DNA from: Streptomonospora mangrovi
Lineage (GTDB): Bacteria > Actinomycetota > Actinomycetes > Streptosporangiales > Streptosporangiaceae
Reading direction: 5' to 3'
Assembly (NCBI RefSeq): GCF_027604915.1
Contig: NZ_JAJAQC010000003.1
Span: forward strand, 124,001-188,000
Length of the DNA stretch: 64,000 bases
Of the stretch, positions 44,019-53,081 are shown one piece after another. Each line of letters opens with the position of its first letter. The stretch's first letter is position 1. The translations under genes and the position numbers were made by a program. Below the pieces are notes generated by a model that was not told where the DNA came from, did no database searches, and was given only the letters and a program-made list of their open reading frames with translations.

Positions 44019-45239
44019 TCAGGCGAACAGGGTCTCGCCGACGAACCCGTCCGGGCCGCAGCCCGGCGGCACGGCGAACACCGCCGAGCCGATCGCGGTG
44101 ACCCACTCGTTGAGCAGGTCCAGTTCATCCAGCCGGCGCTGGATGGGCACGAACTGGCGGGTGACGTCGGCCTGGAACGCGGCGAACACCAGGCCCGCGC
44201 CCTCGGTGTCCTCGTAGTTGTAGGCGCGGCGGAAGATCCGCTCGGCGGGGTCGGCCGAGCGCGCCCGGCGGATGTGGGCGTACTCGGGGATCACGGGGAA
44301 CCCCAGGGCGCCCACCGCCTCGAAGTCGGGCTCGTCGTGCTCGCCGCCGCCGGTCAGCGGCGCGCCGTCGGACAGCCGCCGCCCGACCGCCTCCTCGCGG
44401 CCCGGCCGGTCGAGGCGGTCCCACTCGTCCAGGTCCATGGCGATGCGACGGACCACCAGCGCGCTGCCGTGCCGCAGCCAGGCCGCGCCCGCGCCGCCCC
44501 CGCCCCGGTGCCACACCAGGTCGGCGAAGTCGGGGGTGCCGGGCGCCGGGTTGGTGGTGCCGTCGACCTGGCCCATGAGGTTGCGCATGGTCGCGCCCGC
44601 GGGCTGGGCGCCGCGCGCCCGGCGGAACCCCTCCTGGACCCAGCGGACGCGGGCGAACGCGCGGCTGTCCTTGGTCAGCATGCGGGCGGCGTGGGACACG
44701 CTGACCGGGTCGTCGGCGCAGACCTGGAGCAGCAGGTCGCCGCCGCACCACCGCTCGCTCAGCCGGTCGCGGCCGAACTCGGGCAGCGGTCCGAGCCACT
44801 CGGGCACGGCGGCGGGGTCCACACGCTCCACCAGGCCGCGCCCGAACCCGAAGGTGACCGTGAGGCCGGCGGGGTCGTGCGCCAGTTCGGGTTCGGTGTC
44901 GGCCAGCGCCGCCTCGCCGGCGGTGAGGCGCGCGGCGTCGTCGGACAGCAGGCGGAGCAGGCGGCGGACGGCTCCCCGGTCGGTGCCCCCCTCGAGGTCG
45001 AGGGCGATGAATCGGGCGTGGGCCTGGGGCGGCGTGGCGATCCCGGCCTGGTGGCGGCCGTGGAAGGCGACGGTGCGCCCGCCGAAGGGCGGCTCCGGGG
45101 CGGCGGCGGGCTCCCCGCCGCCCGCCGCGCGCAGAAGGGCGTCCCCCCCGACCAGGGCGGCCGCCCCCGCTCCGGCGGCGGCCCCGCCCAGCAGCAGGTT
45201 CCGGCGCGAGGGGCCTGAAGAGTCGGCGCGGGCGGGCAT
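44019..45239 (-). CDS. Tat-exported DyP-type heme peroxidase
   Basis: The 406-residue protein has a twin-arginine signal (SRRNLLLGGAAAGAGAAALV) and a mature DyP fold. The GxxDG motif is in LMGQVDGTTNP with the catalytic Asp, the probable proximal heme His in PEYAHIRRA and the conserved Arg/Asn in RRAYNYED. Heme peroxidases of this class oxidise dyes, lignin models or, as EfeB, heme. It is exported folded. It is the last gene of an operon with PCuAC and CopC proteins; its start overlaps the PCuAC stop by one base. That context suggests a link to extracellular copper. Confidence 0.9.
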   Translation of the reverse strand: MPARADSSGPSRRNLLLGGAAAGAGAAALVGGDALLRAAGGGEPAAAPEPPFGGRTVAFHGRHQAGIATPPQAHARFIALDLEGGTDRGAVRRLLRLLSDDAARLTAGEAALADTEPELAHDPAGLTVTFGFGRGLVERVDPAAVPEWLGPLPEFGRDRLSERWCGGDLLLQVCADDPVSVSHAARMLTKDSRAFARVRWVQEGFRRARGAQPAGATMRNLMGQVDGTTNPAPGTPDFADLVWHRGGGGAGAAWLRHGSALVVRRIAMDLDEWDRLDRPGREEAVGRRLSDGAPLTGGGEHDEPDFEAVGALGFPVIPEYAHIRRARSADPAERIFRRAYNYEDTEGAGLVFAAFQADVTRQFVPIQRRLDELDLLNEWVTAIGSAVFAVPPGCGPDGFVGETLFA

Positions 45240-45841
45240 CAGCCGTGGTCCTCCGCGCCGTCCGCGCCCTCCGCGCCGCCGTGGTCGTGGCCGCCGCCGT
45301 GGGAGCCGCCGCCCTCGTAGCTCTCCTCGCCGCCGGCGAAGTCCTTCACCGGCGCGGTGACCTCGGTGGTGGAGCCGTCGGCGAACTCCAGTTCCACCTC
45401 GACCTCCTGGCCGGGTTCGAGGTCCTCGCCCAGCTCCATGAGCATGATGTGGTCGGCGCCCGGCTCCAGGGCGTGCCGGCCGTTCGCGCCGATCACGAAC
45501 CCGTCCTCCTTGGGGCGCATGACCGGGTTGCCGTCGTCGCCGGTGACGACCTCGTGCAGCTCCACCGTGCCGGCCACCCCGGTGGCGGCGGCGACCAGGC
45601 GGGCCTCCTGCCCGGAGTCGTTGACCAGCACGCCGAACAGGGCGGTCATGCCGTCCTCGGCGGGCACGGCCTTGACCCAGGCGTCCTCGACGGTGATCGC
45701 GGCGGCCTGGGCCGACGGGCTCGCCTCGGGCGCGGCGCCGCCGCCGGAGCCGGCCGCCGCGCCGGCGCCGCAGCCGGTGAGGGCGGCGCCGGCCGCCAGG
45801 AAGGCGGCCGCGAGCGGGAGTGCGGGGTGCGGACGGGCCAT
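45239..45841 (-). CDS. PCuAC family copper chaperone lipoprotein
   Basis: The 200-residue protein has a lipobox LTGC near residue 24, then the PCuAC domain with the Cu(I) ligands in VELHEV, NPVMRP and GADHIMLM, the H-M-H-M pattern. A His-rich tail (GGGSHGGGHDHGG) may bind Cu(II). PCuAC proteins deliver copper to CuA of cytochrome oxidase or to other secreted enzymes. It is coupled to DyP downstream and follows CopC. I start at MARPHP, since the upstream residues are Pro-rich. Confidence 0.9.
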   Translation of the reverse strand: MARPHPALPLAAAFLAAGAALTGCGAGAAAGSGGGAAPEASPSAQAAAITVEDAWVKAVPAEDGMTALFGVLVNDSGQEARLVAAATGVAGTVELHEVVTGDDGNPVMRPKEDGFVIGANGRHALEPGADHIMLMELGEDLEPGQEVEVELEFADGSTTEVTAPVKDFAGGEESYEGGGSHGGGHDHGGAEGADGAEDHG

Positions 45842-45903
45842 GGTGGTGCCTTTCGTGGGTGGTGAGAGGTGGTGGGGGAGCGGGCGCGGTGCGGGGGAGG
45901 GGG

Positions 45904-46479
45904 TCACTGCGGCCGCCGGCGCAGTCGGAGCAGCGCGAAGGCGGCCAGGCCGACGAGCGCGCCGACGGCGGCGAGGCCGGCGACGCGCAGCGCGGACGCG
46001 GGCGCGCCCGCCCGCTCGGTGGCGGCCTGGCCGGGGGCGGGGGAGGACGCGCCGGCGGAGGCGCCGGCGGACGCGTCGGCGCCCGCGCCGGCCTGCGGGT
46101 CGGGCGGGGGTGGACCGCCCCGGCCCACGGTGAAGGTGAACGACCCGCTGATGGGGTGGCCGTCGCCGGAGACGACCTTCCAGCGCACGGCGTGGCCGCC
46201 GGTCTCCAGGTCGGCGGACAGGGGCAGCACCGCCTCATTGCCCTCGACGGAGACCGCGCCGGCGGGCACCCGCTCGCCGTCGGGGGCCAGGACGAGGACG
46301 GCGGCGCCGAGGTCCATGATGTCGCCGCTGAAGGTCAGCCGGACCTCCTCGGGCGACTCGCGCGGCCGCGCGCCGTCGTCGGGCGACGACGTGATCAGCG
46401 TCTCGTGGGCGTGGGCGGGGCTCGCGCCGACCGCCACCAGTACCGCCGCGGCGGCCGCCGCGGCCGTGAGCCTTCGCAT
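45904..46479 (-). CDS. CopC domain copper-binding protein, membrane-anchored
   Basis: The 191-residue protein has a signal peptide cut after AHA so that the mature protein starts HETLITSSP. The N-terminal His is the usual Cu(II) ligand, with further His/Asp in VSGDGHPISGSFTF. A Pro/Ala-rich linker leads to one C-terminal helix (AGLAAVGALVGLAAFALL) and a basic anchor. This is the CopC plus anchor form found in actinobacteria without CopD. First gene of the copper operon. Confidence 0.9.
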   Translation of the reverse strand: MRRLTAAAAAAAVLVAVGASPAHAHETLITSSPDDGARPRESPEEVRLTFSGDIMDLGAAVLVLAPDGERVPAGAVSVEGNEAVLPLSADLETGGHAVRWKVVSGDGHPISGSFTFTVGRGGPPPPDPQAGAGADASAGASAGASSPAPGQAATERAGAPASALRVAGLAAVGALVGLAAFALLRLRRRPQ

Positions 46480-46690
46480 GGTTCCTCCCTCGACCGGTCC
46501 GTGGGACCGCGCCGCGCCGAACGGCCGGCGGGCAGCGGTCCCGTCCACGCCACAGGTCGCGCCGAGGGGCGGGGGAGTTCCCGCGGATTCAGACTTTCGT
46601 GTCACGGCGTGCGCGCACCGGCGGAGCGGCGGCGGGGCGGGCACCGGCGATCCGGCCGGGGAGGGGGAGGCGGCCGGGGAGAGTGCCGGA

Positions 46691-46733
46691 CATGAGGAGG
46701 TCCCGGGCGGAATCCGCCCGGGACCTCCTCATG
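46691..46733. terminator. Very strong 21-bp hairpin
   Basis: The arms at 46691-46711 and 46713-46733 are perfectly complementary over 21 bases, starting CATGAGGAGGTCCCGGGC. In practice a 3-base loop would form. It lies 31 bases after the lipoprotein stop and before the CopC promoter. Confidence 0.8.
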
Positions 46734-46763
46734 TGGTGGCGGCGCGCGCGGCGCCCGCCGGGA

Positions 46764-47246
46764 TCAGCCGCCGACCGCGCCGGGGTCGGGCTCCTCGCCG
46801 GTCAGGGTGAAGCTGTCGATGTAGCCGCCCCACTCCGGACCCTCCCAACTGATGATCAGGTGGTCGCCGTCGAGTTCGACCCGGCCGCGCTCGCGGCCCT
46901 CGCTGGGGGGATCGCAGTCGAGTTCGACGCTGGCGGTGGCGCCGTCGGCCTCCGGCGTGAGGGTGCCCGGGCACGAGAGCTGCCCGGTGGTGGCGACCTC
47001 CTCGCCGGAGACGTGCAGGGTGGCGATCTCGCCGTCGTCGACGATCGACTGCCACACGCCGTCCATCGGCGCCCCCGGCACCGGGGACGGCTCCGCCGAA
47101 GGCGCGGCGGGCGAGGACGCCTCGCCTCCGCCACCACCGCCCGCCTCGGCTCCGCCGCCGCACCCGGCGGCCGCCACGGCGACGAGCCCGGCTCCGACCA
47201 CCGCCCGCCCCACTGCGCGAACCCACGCCCTTCCGTTCACCGGCAT
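46764..47246 (-). CDS. Secreted lipoprotein of unknown function
   Basis: The 160-residue protein has a lipobox AAGC near residue 29 after VVGAGLVAVAA, a Gly-rich linker, and a small beta-rich domain (GVWQSIVDDGEIATLHVSG; GRVELDGDHLIISWEGPEWGG). The latter has the look of a lipocalin-like or META-type barrel that tests solute binding on the cell surface. No family is recognised with confidence. It has its own strong terminator. Confidence 0.75.
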   Translation of the reverse strand: MPVNGRAWVRAVGRAVVGAGLVAVAAAGCGGGAEAGGGGGGEASSPAAPSAEPSPVPGAPMDGVWQSIVDDGEIATLHVSGEEVATTGQLSCPGTLTPEADGATASVELDCDPPSEGRERGRVELDGDHLIISWEGPEWGGYIDSFTLTGEEPDPGAVGG

Positions 47247-47398
47247 CCCATCAGGTTGAAGTAGTGACTGGTGGCACTGCCCGCCGCGCGGCGCTGTGCG
47301 CGACGCGCCGAGCCTCCCCGCGCCCGCACCGGCTTCCGACCCATGGCGGTGGCTGAGGAGGACGACGCCGCAGTGTACCGGCGCGGGTACGGGTGGGG

Positions 47399-48568
47399 TC
47401 AGTGGAGGTGTTCGCGCAGCAGGGAGTGCAGGACCGGCTTGAGTTCGACGCCCAGGCCGGGGGCGTCGGGGAGCGCCACGCGGCCGTCGCGGACCGGGGT
47501 GGACTCGGCGAAGCCGCCGAAGGGCTGGAAGACCTCGGGGTAGGACTCGCAGCCGCCGAACCCGAACGCGGCGGCCATGGCGAGGTTGATCTGGTTGCCG
47601 CCGTGCGGGCAGACCTGCCGGGGCGACCACCCGGCCTGGGCGAGGTCGCCGAGCATGGCGGCGTACTCGGCCACGCCGTAGCTGAGCGAGGGGTCCATCT
47701 GGAGGACGTCGAGGCCGGGGCGCAGGCCGGCGTGGCGGCGGAGGTTGCGGACGTCGGCGGCGGAGAACAGGTTCTCGCCGGTGGCCAGGGCGCCGGGGTA
47801 GGACTCCGCCAGCGCCGCGTGGCCGAGGTAGTCGAGGGGGTCGACGGGCTCCTCGTACCACATGAGGTCGTAGTCGGTCAGGGCGCGGGCGTACTCCAGC
47901 GCGGTGGGAAGGTCGAACCGGCCGTTGGCGTCGACCGCCAGCCGCGAGCCCGCCGGGAGGAGGTCCAGGACGGCCTCGATGCGGCGGCGGTCCTCGGCCA
48001 GGGGCGCGCCGCCGATCTTGATCTTGACGTCGCGGTAGCCGAGGTCGAGGTAGCCGCGGATCTCGCGGCAGAGGCCCTCGATCGGCTTGTCGGGGTGGTA
48101 GTAGCCGCCCGCCGCGTACACCCACACCGACGACGCGGGTTCGGGCGCGGTGCCGAAGCGCCGGTGCAGCAGCCGGTACAGCGGCAGGCCCTCGGCCTTG
48201 GCGGCGAGGTCCCACATGGCCATGTCGAGGGTGCCCACGGCGACCGCGCGGTCGCCGTGGCCGCCGGGTTTCTCGTTCTCCATGGCCACGGCGCGCACCG
48301 CGACGGGGTCGATGACGCCGGTGCCGGGGTCGAGGAGGCGTTCGGGCGCGGCCTCGCGCACGCGCGGCAGCACGCGGTCGGCCAGGATGCCCGACTGGGC
48401 GTAGCGGCCGTTGGAGTGGAAGCCGTAGCCGACGACGGGTTCGCCGTCGACGACGAGGTCGGTGTGCACCGCGACGATGGAGACGGTCATGCGGGAGAAG
48501 TCGATGACGGCGTTGGCGATACGCGAGGCGATCGGCGCCTCACCGTAGGTGATCCGGGTAATGCGCAT
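47399..48568 (-). CDS. Enolase-superfamily dehydratase, D-tartrate-dehydratase (TarD)-like
   Basis: The 389-residue protein has a complete enolase-superfamily set: DVKIKIGG (KxK base), VDANGRF and EEPVD and GENLF (three Mg2+ ligands), and CPHGGNQINLA (His of the His-Asp/other base). YGFHSNGRYAQSGIL in the capping domain and ENEKPGGHG match the TarD branch characterised as D-tartrate dehydratase. It would dehydrate an acid sugar or tartrate to a keto acid. The upstream LysR gene on the same strand is the probable regulator. Confidence 0.85.
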   Translation of the reverse strand: MRITRITYGEAPIASRIANAVIDFSRMTVSIVAVHTDLVVDGEPVVGYGFHSNGRYAQSGILADRVLPRVREAAPERLLDPGTGVIDPVAVRAVAMENEKPGGHGDRAVAVGTLDMAMWDLAAKAEGLPLYRLLHRRFGTAPEPASSVWVYAAGGYYHPDKPIEGLCREIRGYLDLGYRDVKIKIGGAPLAEDRRRIEAVLDLLPAGSRLAVDANGRFDLPTALEYARALTDYDLMWYEEPVDPLDYLGHAALAESYPGALATGENLFSAADVRNLRRHAGLRPGLDVLQMDPSLSYGVAEYAAMLGDLAQAGWSPRQVCPHGGNQINLAMAAAFGFGGCESYPEVFQPFGGFAESTPVRDGRVALPDAPGLGVELKPVLHSLLREHLH

Positions 48569-48761
48569 GGTGGGTGTGTCCCGTGGTGGTGGGGTGCGGT
48601 CGGTGGCGGCCGGGGGGCGGACCCGGGCGGGTCGGGCGGGCCTGGAGATCATCCAACGCGACCGGCGCCCGGGGTGTCCAACTGGCTTTGGCGATCCTGT
48701 GGATAGGCGCCGCCTATAGCGCGCCGCGCCGCCACCGGGGAGTCCGACCGGCGGGTGCGGG

Positions 48762-49658
48762 CTACGCCCGGCGGGCGTCCTCGGCGAAGGCCAGGGCCGT
48801 GTCGCGGAACGCCGCCGCGGCCGGGGTGAGCGGGTCGGCGCGGTGCAGCAGCGCGATGCGCACCCACGTGGGCGGGTCCAGGTCCAGCATCTGCGCGCCG
48901 CCGCTGCGGGCCGTGCGGCTCCACGCCTCGGTCATCACGGCCACCCCCGCGCCGTTGAGCACCAGCGGCAGCATCGCCTCGCGGTGCCCGGCCACCACGG
49001 CGATGCGCAGGTCCACGCCGGCGGCGAGCATGCGGTCGACCAGGTGGCGCATGCGGCTGCCGTGCGGCGCGGCGATCACCCGCCGGCCGTCGAGGTCGTG
49101 CCAGCCGACCCGGCGGGCGCCGCCGAAGTCCTCGCCGGGCGGCGCCACCAGGACGAACCGCTGGGTCTGGAGGGGGTGCTCGCGCACCCCGGCGGCGCGC
49201 ACCGGTTCGCCGGTGCCCACGAGGGCGAGTTCGCACGCGCCCTCGCGCAGCAGCTCCACCGCCTCGGGCGCGGTGAACACCGGCGCGACCTCCACCGCCA
49301 CCCCCGGGAAGCCGGCGGTGAACCGGGTGACGAGGGTGGTCAGCGGCTCCACCGCCTGGGAGGGCATGACCGCGACGTCGACCGTGCCCGAAAGCAGCCC
49401 CTTGACCGACTCCACGCTGGCGCGCGTGGCGTCGAGCCCGCGCAGCACCTGCCGCGCCGGCTCCACCATCGCCCGCCCGGCGGCGGTGGGCCGCACCCGG
49501 GGGCCCGTGCGGTGGAACAGCGGGACGCCCAGCTCCCGCTCCAGCCGCTGGATGGCCTGCGACAGCGAGGGCTGGGCGACGTGCAGCCGCGCGGCTGCCC
49601 GGCTGAACCCCTGGTGGTCCACGATCGCCAGGAAGTACTCCAGTTGGCGCGCGTCCAT
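48762..49658 (-). CDS. LysR family transcriptional regulator
   Basis: The 298-residue protein starts with the LysR HTH (MDARQLEYFLAIVDHQGFSR, VAQPSLSQAIQRLEREL) and continues with a normal effector domain. It lies 190 bases upstream of the TarD-like gene on the same strand and may activate it in response to an organic acid (inference from position). The space between contains AT-richer sequence around 48690-48720 suitable for a promoter. Confidence 0.9.
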   Translation of the reverse strand: MDARQLEYFLAIVDHQGFSRAAARLHVAQPSLSQAIQRLERELGVPLFHRTGPRVRPTAAGRAMVEPARQVLRGLDATRASVESVKGLLSGTVDVAVMPSQAVEPLTTLVTRFTAGFPGVAVEVAPVFTAPEAVELLREGACELALVGTGEPVRAAGVREHPLQTQRFVLVAPPGEDFGGARRVGWHDLDGRRVIAAPHGSRMRHLVDRMLAAGVDLRIAVVAGHREAMLPLVLNGAGVAVMTEAWSRTARSGGAQMLDLDPPTWVRIALLHRADPLTPAAAAFRDTALAFAEDARRA

Positions 49659-49905
49659 CCGCCCCGCCTCCCGCCGCTCCCGGCCCGGCCGAAAACCCTG
49701 GGGCCGCTCACCCCGCCGGGGCGGCCCGTCCATAGGCCCAGCCTATCGGCGCCGGTCGCGGCCGGGCCGGGCGGGTGGCGGCGGCCGGCGGGCGCCCCCC
49801 GCGCCCGTTGGGGGCGCCGGGTCGTGTCCGGAACGAGACCCGTTCCGGTAAACCCGGAATGAATGGCGGGCATCCCACCAGCGTCCCCCACTTCTGGAGG
49901 CCGCC

Positions 49906-51384
49906 ATCCGCCCGCCCCGCCCGCGCCCCCGTACCGCCGCCCCCGCCGCCGGCCTGCTGCTGGTCCTGCTCACCGCCTGCGGCCCCGCCGGCGAGGGCGC
50001 CGCCGGGCCGGAGGCCGGTCCCACCGCGCCGCCCGCCGGCGACGGCACTCCCGGAGCCGTCTCCGCGACCCCCGCACCCGGCGACACCCCCGGGCTCGGC
50101 GACCAGAACCCCGTGGACGTCAACGGCGACGGCTACTCCGACCTGGTTTTGGCCGGCCAGCGCGGCCAGCCCTACGTCGGCGAGCCCTACGTGGCCGTCG
50201 TCTTCGGCGGCGAGACCGGGCTGGACCCCCGGCACCGCGCCGTCCTCACGCGCGCCGACCTCGACCTGCCCGAGGAGGAACTGGAGGGCGGCGCCCCCGC
50301 TCCTTTGGGTGTGGGCGCCACCGGCGACCTCGACGGCGACGGGTGCACCGACCTCCTCCTGGGCGGCACCGGCGGCCACATCGTGTGGGGCGGCCCCGAG
50401 GGACCCGAGGGCCCGGCCGCGCCCGTGGGCGGCGCGCTCGCCGACTCCCCCTCCGACGCGGACGGGCCGACCACCGCCGTCGCCGACTTCGACGGCGACG
50501 GCGCCCTGGACATCGCGGCGCTCGAACTGCACCTCGACGCCGACCCCGACCGCCTTGAGGGCGCCTACCTGCGCGGCCCCTTCGCGCGCTCGGGCCGGCC
50601 GGCCGCCGCGCTGGACCTGCCCCTGCCGTCCGCGCCCGCCGGCGACGCCCTTTCCGAGCGCGTCGCCGCCATCGACGCCAACGGCGACGCCGCCGTCGAC
50701 CTGCTGCGCGAGCGCGAGGGCGACGAGTCCCCGGTCACCCACCCCGTCCTGGCCTCCGCCGAGGGCACCGGACCCACCGCCGAGGAGCTGGGCACCACCC
50801 CGTCGGGCCACGGGCTGGCCACCGGTGATGTCGACGGCGACGGCGCCCCCGACCTGCTGGTCGCCGCGCACGGCGTGCCCAACAACGAGAACCAGCTCGG
50901 CGAGGCCGACCCCGAGCTGCACCCCGGCTACGTCGACGTCTACTCCGGCGCCGAGGGGTTCGCGCGCGGCGAGCCCGCGCGGATCACCCGCGCCACCCCC
51001 GGCGTGCCGGGCCGGGCCGAGGACGGCGACGGGTTCGGCCACACCCTGCTGGTGGCCGACGTCAACGGCGACGGCTACGACGACGCCGTGGTCCCGATGG
51101 ACACCCGCGGCGCCACCCGCGCCATCGCCGTGCTGCCCGGTGGCCCCGAGGGCATCGTCCGCGGCCGGGCCGCCGACCTGCGCCTGCCCGCCGACGACGC
51201 GGACCGCCCCGACGCCTGGACGGTCCACGCCCTGCGCGACTACACCGGCGACGGCACCGCCGACCTGCTCCTGGAGATCCCCCACGCCGGCGACGGCGGC
51301 CACGCCCGCTTCGCGCTCTACCCCGGCACCGCCGAAGGGCTGTTCCCCCGGCCGCTGGCCGACTTCACCACCGAGGGCTTCTGA
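49906..51384 (+). CDS. FG-GAP/VCBS-repeat lipoprotein with a non-canonical start
   Basis: The reading frame is clear: lipobox LLTAC in AAPAAGLLLVLLTACG, a Pro-rich linker, then seven FG-GAP-like calcium-binding repeats (for example DVNGDGYSDLVLAG, DLDGDGCTDLLLGG, DVDGDGAPDLLVA, DVNGDGYDDAVV). A beta-propeller on the outer cell surface is expected, as in integrin-alpha-like bacterial proteins. No ATG, GTG or TTG exists in frame upstream of the signal peptide. GGAGG (49896-49900) sits five bases before an ATC at 49906, one base away from ATG. I use that ATC as the start. Confidence 0.75.
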   Translation: MRPPRPRPRTAAPAAGLLLVLLTACGPAGEGAAGPEAGPTAPPAGDGTPGAVSATPAPGDTPGLGDQNPVDVNGDGYSDLVLAGQRGQPYVGEPYVAVVFGGETGLDPRHRAVLTRADLDLPEEELEGGAPAPLGVGATGDLDGDGCTDLLLGGTGGHIVWGGPEGPEGPAAPVGGALADSPSDADGPTTAVADFDGDGALDIAALELHLDADPDRLEGAYLRGPFARSGRPAAALDLPLPSAPAGDALSERVAAIDANGDAAVDLLREREGDESPVTHPVLASAEGTGPTAEELGTTPSGHGLATGDVDGDGAPDLLVAAHGVPNNENQLGEADPELHPGYVDVYSGAEGFARGEPARITRATPGVPGRAEDGDGFGHTLLVADVNGDGYDDAVVPMDTRGATRAIAVLPGGPEGIVRGRAADLRLPADDADRPDAWTVHALRDYTGDGTADLLLEIPHAGDGGHARFALYPGTAEGLFPRPLADFTTEGF

Positions 51385-51400
51385 GCGCCCACTGACGCCG

Positions 51401-51427
51401 CCCCGGCCCGCACCCGGCGGGCCGGGG
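51401..51427. terminator. Bidirectional terminator, FG-GAP/FAD oxidase
   Basis: There is an 11-bp perfect stem (CCCCGGCCCGC and complement) and a 5-base loop between convergent genes. Confidence 0.75.
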
Positions 51428-51452
51428 CGCACGGCGCGCCCGGCGCGGCGGC

Positions 51453-52553
51453 TCAGCGCACCGCCGGGGAGGCCGGCGAGGCCGCCAGGAACCGGTCGGG
51501 GGAGTAGGGCGCCAGCAGCGGCGAGCGCGGTCCGCCGGTGATCTCCTCGGCGGCGAGCCGGCCCAGCAGCGGCCCCAGCGTGGCGCCGCTGTGGGTGACC
51601 GCCTCGTAGTAGCCCGGCACCGTGGCCAGGAACCCCGCGCTGGAGTAGCGGTCGGCCGGGCGGGCGCGCACGCCCACCCGCACCGCGACCGGCCGGGCGC
51701 CGGCCAGCCCCGGCACCAGCGCCGCCGCCCGCTGGGAGAGGTCGGCCACCAGGCGGGCCAGCGGCGCGGTCTCCAGCCGGGAGTCGACCGCGTCGGAATG
51801 CGCCTGCACGGAGTCGGGCCCGGCCGGGCGCACGCTCACCCGGGGGGTCACCAGCATCAGCGGGACCGACCCGCGCAGCGGCAGCTCCACCAGCAGCCCC
51901 GAGGTGGGCGCCAGCGGCAGCGGCCCGCCCGCCAGCCGCGCCACGCGGTCGCCCTGGGCGCCGGCGGCGTTGAGCACCACGTCGGCCGCCACGCGCGCGC
52001 CCGACTCCAGGTCGACCCCGCGCACGGCGCCGTCGCCGTTCCGGCGCACCCCCGACACCACGGCGTGGAAGCGGACCTCGGCGCCGTGGCGGCGCGCCCG
52101 CTCCAGCATCCACTGCGCCATCACCGGGAGGTCGGCCCAGCCCTCCTCGGGCAGGTAGGCCACCAGCGCCGGGCGCCGTGAGGGGGTGACGGAGAACGCC
52201 GCGATCTGCGCCGTGGGCGGGCACGACACCGCGTAGCCGTGGCCGCGCGCGGCCGTGATCTCGGCGCGCAGGCGGTCGGGGTCGGCCCGCCAGACCAGGG
52301 TGGCGCACGGGTGGAACCCTGGCACGCCCTCGGCGCGCAGCCGGTGGTGCTCGGCCAGCCCGGCGCGGTTCAACTCGAAGTAGGAGCCGGGCGGGTGGCC
52401 GAACGGCGAGACGCGGCAGAACGAGGTGGCGCTGGTGCCCGTGGCCGGGGCGGCGGCGCGCTCCAGCACGATGACGCGGGCGCCCCGGCGGGCCAGGTGC
52501 CAGGCCGCCGCCGCGCCGATGATCCCCGCCCCCACAACGGCTACCGTGCGCAT
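51453..52553 (-). CDS. FAD-dependent amino-acid/amine oxidoreductase (DAO family)
   Basis: The 366-residue protein begins RTVAVVGAGIIGAAAAWHLA (dinucleotide motif GxGxxG) with the acidic end VIVLE that binds FAD ribose. It has the DAO family pattern in GTSATSFCRVSPFG and the C-terminal VTHSGATLGPLLGRL. D-amino-acid oxidases, glycine/sarcosine oxidases and dehydrogenases share this fold; the substrate is not fixed. The start is the ATG at the conserved Rossmann strand; an upstream extension would be Arg/Pro-rich and not conserved. Confidence 0.87.
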   Translation of the reverse strand: MRTVAVVGAGIIGAAAAWHLARRGARVIVLERAAAPATGTSATSFCRVSPFGHPPGSYFELNRAGLAEHHRLRAEGVPGFHPCATLVWRADPDRLRAEITAARGHGYAVSCPPTAQIAAFSVTPSRRPALVAYLPEEGWADLPVMAQWMLERARRHGAEVRFHAVVSGVRRNGDGAVRGVDLESGARVAADVVLNAAGAQGDRVARLAGGPLPLAPTSGLLVELPLRGSVPLMLVTPRVSVRPAGPDSVQAHSDAVDSRLETAPLARLVADLSQRAAALVPGLAGARPVAVRVGVRARPADRYSSAGFLATVPGYYEAVTHSGATLGPLLGRLAAEEITGGPRSPLLAPYSPDRFLAASPASPAVR

Positions 52554-53081
52554 GCCCACCACCAGTGCCGGGCGGCGGTGCGGGCGGCGGTCGACGGCGC
52601 GGGCCGGACGGGCCGGCGGTGCGCGGGACAGAAACGCATGGACGTCCTTTCGGGCAGGCGGCGGCCGGCCCGGTGAGCGGGCGCGCGCGGGAGAGGGGTT
52701 CCCGGGGCGTGGTGACCGCTGTATCCGGGCGGCCGCGAACACGATCGGCCGGGGTGCGAAAAAAGGGGTTGCCGCGACCGATTCTCAGGGGTGCCGAATT
52801 GCTGATCCGGTGCTCGCCATCTTAGGGGTTTTCCCTGGTTGCCCGCCCGGAATTCGCGTTTCTCCATTTGCCGCGCGCGAACGCCGACCGAAATGCCCGG
52901 TGCCTTTGCGGAAAAGGCGCGGGCGAAAACGGCTTCCGGCGCGGCGCGGCGGCGCGGGCACCGCCGCCCGCGCCCGGCCCCGCACCGGGCGGTGCGGGCC
53001 GCCCCCAGGTCCCCACCTGGGGAAAACCACAGTCGGGTGTGCGGTCGGCCCGATGGTCCGCACCGGGTGCGAGCGGCCAGG
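52554..53081. other. Divergent intergenic region, FAD oxidase/serine hydrolase
   Basis: About 530 bases with no gene. The central part (52745-52900) is clearly AT-richer, with CCATTTGCCGCGC at 52864-52876, a 13-mer that also occurs at 56472-56484 in another long intergenic region. It probably contains both promoters. Confidence 0.5.
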
